This document shows, one piece after another, positions 45,873-55,048 of a stretch of DNA of 64,000 bases. How positions within the stretch are numbered: the first letter of the stretch is position 1; the number at the start of each line of letters is the position of its first letter. The notes under the pieces were generated by a model. The model saw only the letters and a program-made list of their open reading frames with translations. It was not told the DNA's origin and did not search any database. The stretch comes from Hirundichthys speculiger (taxonomy: Eukaryota > Chordata > Actinopteri > Beloniformes > Exocoetidae), in the NCBI GenBank assembly GCA_018398805.1, contig JAGFBZ010000849.1, forward strand, positions 2,562,501 to 2,626,500, in the 5' to 3' direction. Made by a program: the position numbers and the translations under genes.

Positions 45873-47373
45873 GTGAGTAATCAGGAGTTTCGTCTAAAGT
45901 TACTGCATTTAGTTTTCACAATTACATTGTACTAACATTTTTACTCAAGTAGCATGTTAAAAGCAGAATAATTATCAGCTTTTGTAATGTTACACATTTT
46001 GGAAGGAAAAAACAGTTGTTTTTGTGTCGCTGTTTTGTCTTTCGTTTTTTTAATTTGGCGTTATTTTCACTGAACGTCTGTTAAGGTGTTTTGAGCACAA
46101 TGGCTGGTGTTTGGCTAATCCTAAATTCACCAGCTCTCCCCGAGCCTCTCCACTAACGTTACATTCAGTTACATCAGTTACATTCAGATGGCACGAACGG
46201 CCTTCCTCGTTTGTTCCCCTTACTTTTCTCGGAGTAACGTTTTGCTTTCAATCTGGTTGCAGCTCACACTGACAGATGAACAGTTACACCGATTGGCGCT
46301 TGTGAATGCTGGCTTGAGATCAGTACATAAAGTTTGGTACGGACTCTGAGCTGCCAGGGAGAGGCTTTGTTAGTCCGTCTGTTTGCGACCACACATTAAA
46401 CACTGTACATTATGTCACACTACTAAATGCTACGTTATGCCTCCTTTTCCCCACTAACGTTTTTAGAAGTCATACTGCCAACAGTAGTAACCACAGAGTA
46501 ATCATTCAGTTAGGCATTGGACGTTCTTATAGAATGATGAGATCAAAATAAATACTAGAAAAAGAGACCATATCCACATGGAAAAATGACCAAAATACAT
46601 GTCCTTTTATGAATAATTTGCTCTATAATGTGTCATTCTCTGATAGCCTTACTCGGGTGAAAGTGAAGAAGGGAACACACACTTGTAGGTTTAAAAGACA
46701 ACTTATGATGAAACAGCACATCTTTTGATTATATTATACATTTCTTTGTCAGGGTTATTCTTAGCCTCATTCTCATTTATATGACATGTTCCAGTGTCCC
46801 TGCTATTATTATCCTCTTAAGATAAAGGATCTACAAAGGTTATTAAGCTTCAACAATTATGTCATGCCACTCTTTTTATGATTAGTTATGTTTTTATTTT
46901 TCACAGAAGTAAGTCTATTGTAAGTGTGTCTAACTAGTCTTTCAGAAGCTACTGGGTTATTTAAATGTGATTCTGTACTTAAGTAAGATCATAGACCTCT
47001 TACTTGTTGTTTCTTGTGCCCCTGAACGAATATTCTCTTATTCTGCCGTTAATAGAGACCTGAATGTAGTGGACTTATATCTGATACACTGCTAGTTATC
47101 CAAAGAAAGGTTAAGTCAAAGCACCTGGACATGTTTTGGGGTATTGAAGATGTTTCTTTAAGAACAATAAGCCTTTTGGACGAGAGAGGAAATGTCTTGA
47201 AGATCAAAAAACAAATCCAGTTGCCTTGATTCAACCCTCTTTGGGTGATAAACTGATATTTGTAGGTACCTGGGTGACAATGTTTATACATTTCGATTGT
47301 TTAAGTTACTACTAATATGTTCCCTGTTGTATGTGTGTGTGTTAATTAAATCCTGATATGAATTTATTTCCAG

Positions 47374-47410
47374 ATGCATGAAGAATCTGTGACTAAAAGT
47401 TTTTAGCAGG
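47374..47410 (+). other. Candidate small exon with splice signals
   Basis: TTATTTCCAG acceptor before ATGCATGAAGAATCTGTGAC and a CAG|GTATGT donor. Stops occur in all three frames, so it is either untranslated, decayed or spurious. Confidence 0.2.
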
Positions 47411-47466
47411 TATGTATCACACTTACATTATGCGTAGTACACCATATGCTGTGATACCATATTTCA

Positions 47467-48651
47467 CATACAGTTAGGGCTGGGCGATATGGCCTAAAAA
47501 AAAAATCTCCGATTTTTTCAGAAAAAATCCCGATTCACGATTTAAATCGATTTTTTTCATCCCCTACCTAAAATCAATTTGTAGATGACAAAGAAATTGT
47601 TCAAAACAAGTTTCAGTTTTATTTTATTTAAATTTCGCCTTCTGGGGTTTCAGTTGCATAAACAAGCCACAAAAAAATAGATGGCAAGCCCTGCCTGCCA
47701 TTGTGAACAGTGACAATGTAACTTTTCAGTAATCTAGTTTCAAAATGACACAAAAAATAAGTAAAACATAGTATTATAAGACCCCTTTTTTGAGGTTGAC
47801 AAAATAAAGTGCAAACAAAACTCTCAGTTACCTGAGCATGTTTTGCATAATAAGGAGGTGCTTGTGTGGTAAACAAAAAGTATTTGGGCACTATTTGATT
47901 CCCTGAATCATGTTAACTTAACTTAAACATCTGCATCAAATAAAAAATTAAATTTTAATTTTAGGCTTCCATTGTAATTTACGAGGCAAGACAACGTCAG
48001 AAAATATTTGCAGCCTGGTAGCACGTACCTGGGATCCAAAACTTTGAGCAGGTGAAAAAACCCCGCTTTTCCACGGTGTATATGGGCACCATATCTCTTG
48101 CAATATACATCACGACTGCATCCGTGACAGCTTTCCACCGGGCTCCTTTCTCATCATACGGGATACAGTTTGTCAACGTTTCCAAGACGGTAGGTTGTTT
48201 TCTGGTGGCGGTGCTTGGGCTGCGCGGTCGTTTTTTTCGTAGGGAGCAACACCTCTCCAACTCCGCAGCATGCTTCTGTTTAAGGTGCTGCAGTAAATTG
48301 TAGTACTGCTACCTTTGGTAGCAACAGCCTTTAAACAGACTTTGCAGCGAGGTGCTGTTTGTTCTCTGTCTGACGCCACGAACCCGAACCAATTCCAAAA
48401 AACCGAGGATACGTTTCTTTTCTTCGGTGTAAGATCTGCACTGCTTGCTTGTTTGTGTACCTAGCGCGGGTGGGGAGGGGGGCGCGCGAGGGGGGCGCGC
48501 ACTCCGTGCTCTCTGACCTACGGGAGCCCAGCAGACAGGCGCTGGTGGCGGATGTTAATGAGAAAATCGATTTTCATTAAAACAAATCGACATTAAGTAC
48601 AAATTCGAATTAATCGATTAAATCGATTTATCGCCCAGCCCTACATACAGT
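47467..48651 (-). mobile_element. ZBED-like hAT element (inner copy, inverted)
   Basis: The element is 47475-48643 (1169 bp), same family as the outer copy but on the minus strand. Its ends are TAGGGCTGGGCGATATGGCC and (reverse) TAGGGCTGGGCGATAAATCG. The duplication CATACAGT is perfect at 47467-47474 and 48644-48651. It inserted into the CACTG element, which had itself inserted into another member of the family. The BED exon is at 48173-48379 and the distal transposase fragment at 48000-48180. Confidence 0.95.
47997..48379 (-). pseudogene. BED finger plus truncated transposase of ZBED-like hAT
   Basis: Reads MASDREQTAPRCKVCLKAVA with the Cys-x2-Cys pair, then by frameshift the His half, then RKQPTVLETLTNCIPYDEKG and AVTDAVVMYIARDMVPIYTV with no interruption at the site where the outer copy is split. 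Ends near KFWIPGTCYQAANIF after another frameshift. The catalytic core is deleted. Confidence 0.8.
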
Positions 48652-48949
48652 ACATGTTGTGTAAAGGTGTGTACACCATTTGTATTGCATTAGAAATTGA
48701 TAACTATTTTTGTATCAACCTTTGCTGCATAAAAAGCAGATTAACTACAGTTTAAATTGTTAGTGATGTTCAAAGCCTGTAGTTCAAACCTGAATTTTTT
48801 GAAATTTAAGGAGCAGAAATATAGAATACAGATTTCTCATAGACATACAGTTAAGTTAATGGTTTGTACATACTTTTCCACCCCCATAACTAATCATGTT
48901 TTTCATCTTGTAATAACGTGACAGCAAAAAAAGTTTATTTTGGACATTC

Positions 48950-49071
48950 TTAAAGAGATAGTTCAGTTTTTTTAGAGCAGTACATTGCATCTGTGCCAGT
49001 ATAATTGTCAGTTTCTCCACTGGATAAATACCTCTTAGAGGTCCACTTCAAAAAATAAACTATCCCTTTAA
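48950..49071. mobile_element. TTAA-flanked MITE, 122 bp
   Basis: TTAAAGAGATAGTTCAG at the left and (reverse) TTAAAGGGATAGTTTATTTT at the right form inverted repeats sharing the TTAA target. This terminus is widespread in fish genomes. TTAA targets are used by piggyBac and Kolobok families; which one applies here cannot be decided. Confidence 0.7.
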
Positions 49072-49407
49072 GATGTCAGACAAAAATATGAAACCAACTG
49101 TAAGGTAGTATGCACATCAACAAATGTCAAACAATAAATATTCAAATTAAAGGTGCCCAATCTCTTACATATAATGGTATATTATAGGGCTGAACGATTT
49201 CGAAAAAAATATTTAATTCTGATTATGTTTTCAGTAATATTGCAATTGCCCATATGATTTGCATTGTCAGAGGGAATTATAATTTTGTGTCATTGTTCTT
49301 ATTTTCATTGAAAAACATTAAAGCGATATTCCATTTTCCCCAGATTAATCCACTCAGTAAGTACTCACTCCTATGCTGATGTGATGATGGGTCCAGATCT
49401 TCAGTTC

Positions 49408-49656
49408 ACAAAACAATCCTGAAGTTTTAGGAGAAAAGAGGGTAGCAGCCTCATCCAGTACAACGGCAGTGAATGGTGACCACGGATAAAACGTAAAAAA
49501 AAAAAAAAGAAAAAAAAAAACCTCAAAACAAAATGTCTCCATCCTGCTTGGGTAGTGTAATCCAAGTGTCCACGAGCCATGTCTCCATTCTCTGCCATTG
49601 TACTGGATGAGGCTGCTACCCTCTTTCTCTTAAAACTCCAGGATTGTTTTGCCTAC
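49408..49656. repeat. Long inverted repeat (about 60-bp arms)
   Basis: CAAAACAATCCTGAAGTTTT then AGAGGGTAGCAGCCTCATCC at 49408-49460 is matched on the other strand at about 49597-49656 (GTAGCAGCCTCATCCAGTAC) with few mismatches and roughly 120 bp between. It lies inside the CACTG element. Confidence 0.85.
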
Positions 49657-49944
49657 ATTAAACTGCGTTAAAAGCGTTATTTCAGTTTCTGTGTTAGTAG
49701 GCATATCAGAGACCCAAATAAAAAAAAAAAGTCATTTTTTTTTAATTTTCATAATATGACCCATTTAACATGCTGTAGAGTCTGACTCAGAAGGTAAACA
49801 ATCGACAAACTTGGAGGTTGTAAAATGATGTAAAAATGATTATCTTTAGTAGGTTGTCTCTTGCTTTTGAAAAATGTCATAAGAACAGTATTTATGTTTG
49901 TAATATTTGAGGCTTTAAAACTGGTTTCATGATTTGTCTTTCAG

Positions 49945-50184
49945 ATCCAGGATGAGTTTCACAGAATCACGATGGTGCATCTTGAATCGAAGTTCATGTC
50001 CAAGCTGGATGAATATACTCCTCGGCTTCTGAACCTCTTCCCCTTAAACATAACGTACTTTTATGTGATGATAAAAAAAAATGTTGAAGCAGGCTTAACT
50101 GAGTCCCAGTTAATCGTTGTTCATGTGATGGTTCTAAAAAATCATATTAACCATACTTTGAGCGAAGTGGCATCATGTTTTTGA
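49945..50184 (+). CDS. Candidate terminal exon of an unknown gene carried by the CACTG element
   Basis: I do not recognise the product with confidence. A strong acceptor (GATTTGTCTTTCAG at 49931-49944) leads into an open frame IQDEFHRITMVHLESKFMSK then LDEYTPRLLNLFPLNITYFY, about 80 residues to a TGA at 50182-50184. An AATAAA lies about 105 bp further at 50288-50293. The composition is protein-like: amphipathic, with no low complexity. It sits well inside the element and away from the subterminal repeats, as expected for a captured host exon or the last exon of an element-encoded gene. It may be decayed. Confidence 0.4.
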   Translation: MQDEFHRITMVHLESKFMSKLDEYTPRLLNLFPLNITYFYVMIKKNVEAGLTESQLIVVHVMVLKNHINHTLSEVASCF

Positions 50185-50345
50185 TTTGATACTGATATAG
50201 TGTATTGCCCCTTCTTTGTTTTATTGTTGTATTTTGGCATATTGCACTTGTTTAGTGCTGGATAAACATGTTTTTAAAAATTGCATAAATAAATGTTTAT
50301 CTGCTGCTATTTTATGCATTGTAATCTGTTTATGTTTCTTGATGC

Positions 50346-51006
50346 CACAGTTTACTTAAGTTTGGTCAGGATATTTGGTAAATTAGACACAGAAAAATTA
50401 TGGCAACAAAGTGACATTCAATATTATTGAATAGATTTAAAGTCCTGTGATACAAATTAAAAATTAAAATCAAACAATTATTTTAGGTACAGATAAATAA
50501 GAACAACAGTGAAAATGTGTTGAATTAAGTAACAATATGCTAGAATATGAGTTAATATAATTTATTTTATTTACTTCATCCAAATAATTTTTTTGCAGAT
50601 ATTAAGTAAATATAAATCAATTTCACCCATATAATTGATAAACATAAGACAGTTTTGCCTAGATTATCAGTAAATATGAATCAGTTTCCCCCATATATTT
50701 AGTAAATCTAAATTATTTTTGCTCAGATACTTAGTAAATATAAATCAGCTTTCCTTGTGAAATTGACTCGGATTTACTAAATATTTTTTGGCGATATAAC
50801 TCATCATTTGGCATGCTATTACTAAATCCAACTCATTTCAACTGTTGGTTTTATTAAGATCTACCTAATTTTTTTTGTTTGAGTTAAGTTAATGTATTCA
50901 ATACTTTTTAATCAAATTGTAGAACTTAAAATCTATTCAATTATATTATGTGTCACTTTGTTGCCACAATTTTTTTAAGTAAACATTGGTCATATTTTTC
51001 TCAGTG
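50346..51006. repeat. Inverted duplication of the CACTG element right end
   Basis: TATGGCAACAAAGTGACATT then ATTGAATAGATTTAAAG at about 50399-50443 is the inverted counterpart of the right-end sequence at about 50925-50978. Between them lie the TTAGTAAATATAAATC-type subterminal repeats. Confidence 0.75.
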
Positions 51007-52086
51007 TACCGTCTTGGAAACGTTGACAAACTGTATCCCGTATGATGAGAAAGGAGCCTGGTGGAAAGCTGTCACAGATGCAGTCGTGATGTATATTGCA
51101 AGAGATATGGTGCCCATATACACCGTGGAAAAGCCGGGGTTTATTCACCTGCTCAAAGTTTTGGATCCCAGGTACGTGCTACCAGGCCGCAAATATTTTT
51201 CTGACGTTGCTTTGCCTCGTAAATTATAATGGAAGCCTAAAATTTAATTTTTAATTTTATTTGATGCAGATGTTTAAGTTAAGTTAACATGATTCAGGGA
51301 ATCAAAATAGTGCCCAAATACTTTTTGTTTACCACACAAGCACCTCCTTATTATGCAAAACATGTTCAGGTAACTGAGAGTTTTGTTTGCACTTTATTTT
51401 GTCAACCTCAAAAAAGGGGTCTTATAATACTATGTTTTACTTATTTTTTGTGTCATTCGAAACTAGATTACTGAAAAGTTACATTGTCACTGTTCACAAT
51501 GGCAGGCAGGGCTTGCCATCTATTTTTTTGTGGCTTGTTAATGTAACTGAAACCCCAGAAGGGAAAATTTAAACAAAATAAAACTGAAACTTGTTTTGAA
51601 CAATTTCTTTGTCATCTACAAATTGATTTTAGGTAGGGGGTGAAAAAAATCGATTTAAATCGTGAATCTGGATTTTTTCTGAAAAACTCGGAGATTTTTT
51701 TTTTTAGGCCATATCGCCCAGCCCTAGATGCTGTGTAAAGCACAAATAAACACAGAATTCAATAATTTGTAAATATTAGAAACCCTTATTTATTACAAAT
51801 TGGACATGAAGAACACATCAAATGCTAAAACTGAGGCATTTCACCTTTTCATGGAAAACATTGGCTTATTTTGACAATTAGACCTCAATGTACTCCTCAG
51901 GTTGACAGTGCCTTTCCAGACATGTAGGCTGCCCACACCATCGTCAGTAATGCTACCTCACACCATCAGACATTGCAAGCTTTGAACTCTCCACTGATAA
52001 CAAGCTGGATGGTCCCCCTCCTCTTTTGCCCGCAGGACACAGCATCCCTGGTTTCCAAAGAGAATTCCAAAATTTGATTAATTTGA

Positions 52087-52345
52087 TCAAATATCAGTTT
52101 TCCATTTTGCTTCAGACCATTTTAGATGAGCTTTCGCCCAGAGAAGGCGGTGGCCTTTTGAATACATGCGACCATGTTCGCATACAGCTCTAACTTGCAT
52201 TTGTGGATTGTACAGCAAACTGTGTTCACAGAAAGTGATTTCTGGAGCTCCTCTTGAGCCCATGCAGTGATCTCCAGTCATGTCTGTTTTTAATGTAGTG
52301 CTGCCTGAGGGCCCGAAGATCACGTGCCTAGATGATTGGATCTTC
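52087..52345 (-). pseudogene. Tc1/mariner transposase remnant
   Basis: Minus-strand readings in two frames show ...GDHCMGSRGAPEITFCEHSL / SLSVNTVCCTIHKCKLELYA, then HRLLWAKAHLKWSEAKWK, the linker between DNA-binding and catalytic domains of a fish Tc1-type transposase (LLWAKAHLKWxEAKWK precedes the first catalytic Asp). The catalytic domain (51735-52080) is collapsed and the N-terminal half lies in the right-hand piece past 54597. Inactive. Confidence 0.75.
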
Positions 52346-53414
52346 AAAGTCTCTGCAATCAACTCTGTCCAGCGCAGGGTACGGCTGCTGCGGGGCAGTG
52401 TTGGACAGAATGGGGGGTCCTCTATGGTGGTCTGGGTGGAGCTACCCTTGCTGTCTGTGGATGGGTCCTGCTGTGGCTTTCTATTCCCCGGGCAGCTGCT
52501 ACCGGCTCTCATGGGTTATCCCTCCCTTCCCAGGTTGTTTGGAGTTGTGCTTTTGCGTGTATCCAGGTCAGTGCTGGGAGGCTGTGGGGTTGAGGGACCA
52601 GGTCACTGCCCTTTTCCACACTCTCCAGTGTGTCTTCATGCCATGCTTCTTTTAATGCACATCACAAGATCAGGGGACACAAGGGTCACACACTAGGTCA
52701 GTCTGGTAGGGTTGGAGGTGCTCTCTGTGGTGGGGAACTTTGTGGTAGGTGGGTTGCAGCAGAGCAGTGTGTCGCTCTCCTCCTTGCCATCCCCCCAATC
52801 ACTCCTGCACTCTAATTTTAATATAATCACCTGCCCTAATTTACTTAGTCGGGGGTCACACAGCACTACTGGTGGCACTAGTGTTTTCTAATTGGGGAGT
52901 TAGAAAACAGTGGGGGGCTTGGCCGAGCTGGCTCCTGTTGGGCCTGGAGGGAAATCCAGTGCACTGGCAGAGGTCTGCTGCATGACACTGGCCCAACACA
53001 CCAGGAACAACTGTGATCCAGCCTGTATATGTGGTTGTGGGCACTGGTTGATGCTGGAGAGGCATTAGAGGCCAACATCACTGCATCACATCACACACTC
53101 ACCTATATGCACCACACCTCTCTGTACAAACTCACATATACCACATCACAGATATTACACACACCACACCATCACTGTCTGTATTATGTATTATGTTTAG
53201 TGTATTTATCTGTTCTTATCTGTCCTTTTGGACTCCACTGTCAGTGGTTGAAGTCCTCTCTGACAGAATCAAGGTTTTAGGAGCTAATAAAGCTTGTTAG
53301 ATTTGACTGTCAAAGAGTAGAGCCCTATGGAATATGCGATCACAGAATCGCGGAATTGGAGATTTAAAACGGAATTCACTTTAAATGCACAATGCAACGG
53401 AACTGAATAGCTAA

Positions 53415-53819
53415 TTGCGTAAAAGTTTGTTTTTTTCTCCCAGACTAAAAGGAATTTTTCTTGAAAGAAAAATGTTCCAAAAGGGGTCGCTAAAAGCTGG
53501 GGACACTGCGCGCTTCTCTGCTCCCGCTTTCCTCATTAACAAAAACACGTCGAAGCAGCCACCTGAGAAACCTGCGAAGAAGCTAAGAACTATCGGCTTA
53601 CTCCCAGGTACAGGGCAGAGCAGTTTCTCCGAGATTATGATGTGTCTGGCGATTCAATGTTCTGAAAGTTTTGCCAGCACACGGTTGAATGGACATGAAA
53701 AGATCAGAATCAGAATTAGAAATACTTTATTGATCCCTGAGGGAAATTGTTTTGATACATGCGAGGATCATTTAATGAGTGAAAAGCACAAACGTAAAAA
53801 GGCAAGAGTCACTTACTGA
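53415..53819 (+). pseudogene. CGGBP1-like zinc-finger remnant of hAT (copy B)
   Basis: A 134-residue open reading begins in the element. Its middle (QPPEKPAKKLRTIGLLPGTG) precedes the finger. The Cys pair (KFCQHTVEW) is in a neighbouring frame, and the end DHLMSEKHKRKKARV with His-x5-His is back in the main frame after a LINE-tail insertion (ACTTTATTGATCCCTGAGGG). The DHL-S-KHxRxK ending recalls CGGBP1 and related hAT-derived proteins. A transposon remnant, not a host gene; openness across the insertion is fortuitous. Confidence 0.65.
53703..53758 (+). repeat. LINE 3'-tail scrap inserted in hAT copy B
   Basis: TCAGAATCAGAATTAGAAAT then ACTTTATTGATCCCTGAGGG is a very common fish LINE tail. 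It is absent from copy A at the corresponding position, so it inserted after the two copies separated. Confidence 0.7.
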
Positions 53820-55048
53820 GGTAAACTCAAAGAGGTTGACAATTATGTATTTAAACAGCGATGTCTGTAATAGCTGAAACACCTAAAGAAAAAAAACATA
53901 CTGACACACACAACCAGTGTTCAGTGCTTTGGATTTCATAGTATCTACATAAGTGGTAGTAAATATAGTTTTTTCTGTTATCAGACACAGTTTGTCATGA
54001 CATTCCTGAAAAATGTCAGGTATGTCATGACAAACTATGTGTCTGATAACAGAAGAAATTAAACAAGCTAAAATGATTAGTTTACTGCAGTTGCAATTTC
54101 TTTCTTTTTTGCACTTTAAATGGATTTTACCAAGTTGAGTTTTTTTTTAGTTATTTATTTCATAAAAAGAACTTTTGAAATTGTTTTGTTTGTCAAAAAA
54201 ACAAATGTTTTGTTGGACAAAATATGTTTAAAAGTATTAAAACATAAAAGTTTACAGTTATAATTGCATAAATTGTCTATATTTCACTACTTTATTTAGT
54301 GTCTTGGGGTTAAATTTGCATAAAATGCTTAAAACGGAATTCTCAAAAATTAAAAACCGAAAAACACAGAAAATGAAAAATATTAAAACAGAATTTTAGA
54401 AAAAATAAAATGGATTTCATAGGGCCCTAAAAGAGGATTGGTGAAGGGCACACTCACGTTCACTCACACTTACGCACAATAAAACTGACAACTGCTGCAA
54501 GATTAAATTGTGTATATATCCGGGTTTTGCCACATTGTGGCACTAACCATCAATATATATATGCAGTAAGTTGTTTAAAATAAAAGTCTTTGCAATTTTA
54601 CATTGAGGAGCATTTTTCTGAAATTATTCCACAATTTTTAGACACAGTGTGTCACAGATTGGTGAACCTCTGCCTATCTTTACATCAAAAAGTCTGTCTC
54701 TCTAAAATACGCCTTTTACCTGCTCATGTTACTGACCTGTTGCCAGTTAAACTCATTAGTTGCCAAATGCTTCTCCATTTGTTCTCGATTTCAGCCAATT
54801 ACTTTTTAAAACTGTTGTTGCTCCAGCTTTTTTGAGATGTGTTGCTGCAATGAAAGTCGAACTGAGCTAATATTTTCCATGAAATGGTCAAATATCTTAG
54901 TTTCAACATCTGTAATGTTCTTTATGTTCTATTTGTTATAAAATATAGGTTTATGAGATTTGCAAATCAATGCATTCTGGGTTTTTTTTGTTTATTTTTC
55001 ATTTTACACAGCAACCCAACTTTTTTCTTTTTTTTAATTAGGGTTGTA

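Larger units (their letters stand above)
45134..51008. mobile_element. CACTG...CAGTG element (CACTA/EnSpm-like), 5.9 kb, with TA duplication
   Basis: The element is 45136-51006 (5871 bp). It begins CACTGCAAAAACTG and ends (reverse) CACTGAGAAAAATATG. The target sequence TA is duplicated at 45134-45135 and 51007-51008. The junction is proven by the inner hAT copy, which reads uninterrupted across ACCTACCG at the same place. Subterminal repeats such as AGATACTTAGTAAATATAAA recur at roughly 40-bp spacing at 50590-50790, with ACTAAATA matches at the left end. No transposase is recognised. It contains the inner hAT, a TTAA-flanked MITE and exon-like segments. CACTG ends fit the CMC/EnSpm superfamily. 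Confidence 0.82.
44661..51734 (+). mobile_element. ZBED-like hAT element (outer copy), split by a CACTG element
   Basis: The ends are TAGGGCTGGGCGATAAATCG at 44669 and (reverse) TAGGGCTGGGCGATATGGCC at 51726. The 8-bp duplication GATGCTGT is perfect at 44661-44668 and 51727-51734. Its own length is about 1185 bp: 44669-45135 and 51009-51726. The 5' part has a BED-finger exon (from 44947, APRCKVCLKAVATKGSSTTI); after the insertion, 51009-51228 encodes TNCIPYDEKGAWWKAVTDAV then YTVEKPGFIHLLKVLDPRYV, from the central/late part of a ZBED1-type hAT transposase. The body between them is deleted. Confidence 0.93.
53311..54436 (+). mobile_element. hAT element with CGGBP1-like zinc-finger exon (copy B)
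   Basis: The element is 53319-54428 (1110 bp). Its ends AGAGCCCTATGGAATATG and (reverse) AGGGCCCTATGAAATCCA match copy A at 40989-42243, here in plus orientation. The flanks CAAAGAGT and AAAAGAGG match at 6 of 8 bases, a decayed duplication. It carries the finger exon, a LINE-tail scrap (53703-53758) and the internal inverted repeat at 53973-54053. Confidence 0.88.
52346..54596 (+). mobile_element. Unidentified retroelement-like insertion with 14-bp TSD
   Basis: Insert of about 2.2 kb between AAAGTCTCTGCAAT (52346-52359) and AAAGTCTTTGCAAT (54583-54596), a 14-bp duplication with one mismatch. The first 0.95 kb is GC-richer than the intron (GGGGGTCC, GGTTGGAGGTGCTCTCTGTG) and ends GGAGCTAATAAAGCTTGTTA, with a polyadenylation-like signal. 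It resembles a fish LINE 3' UTR but has no coding domain I can name. The rest is the hAT at 53319 and about 150 bp ending TTGTTTAAAAT. Target-primed insertion is inferred from the duplication length. Confidence 0.6.
44635..55048 (-). mobile_element. Tc1/mariner-like element split by two nested insertions
   Basis: The ends are CAACTCCAATACCATAAAAG at 44637 and (reverse) CAACCCTAATTAAAAAAAAG at 55046, each flanked by TA. The element's own DNA is 44637-44668, 51735-52359 and 54597-55046, about 1.1 kb in total, the size of a complete Tc1-type element. The left piece stops at GGATGCTGT and resumes at 51727 as GATGCTGTGTAAAGCAC, the 8-bp duplication of the hAT insertion. A minus-strand transposase remnant lies at 52087-52330. 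The right piece begins TTTGCAATTTTACATTGAGG and ends in CATTTTACACAGCAACCCAA. Confidence 0.88.

Noticed and set aside
49187..49290. hAT-like left end AGGGCTGAACGATTTCG
   Set aside because: Resembles a fish hAT terminus, but no right end or target duplication could be found.
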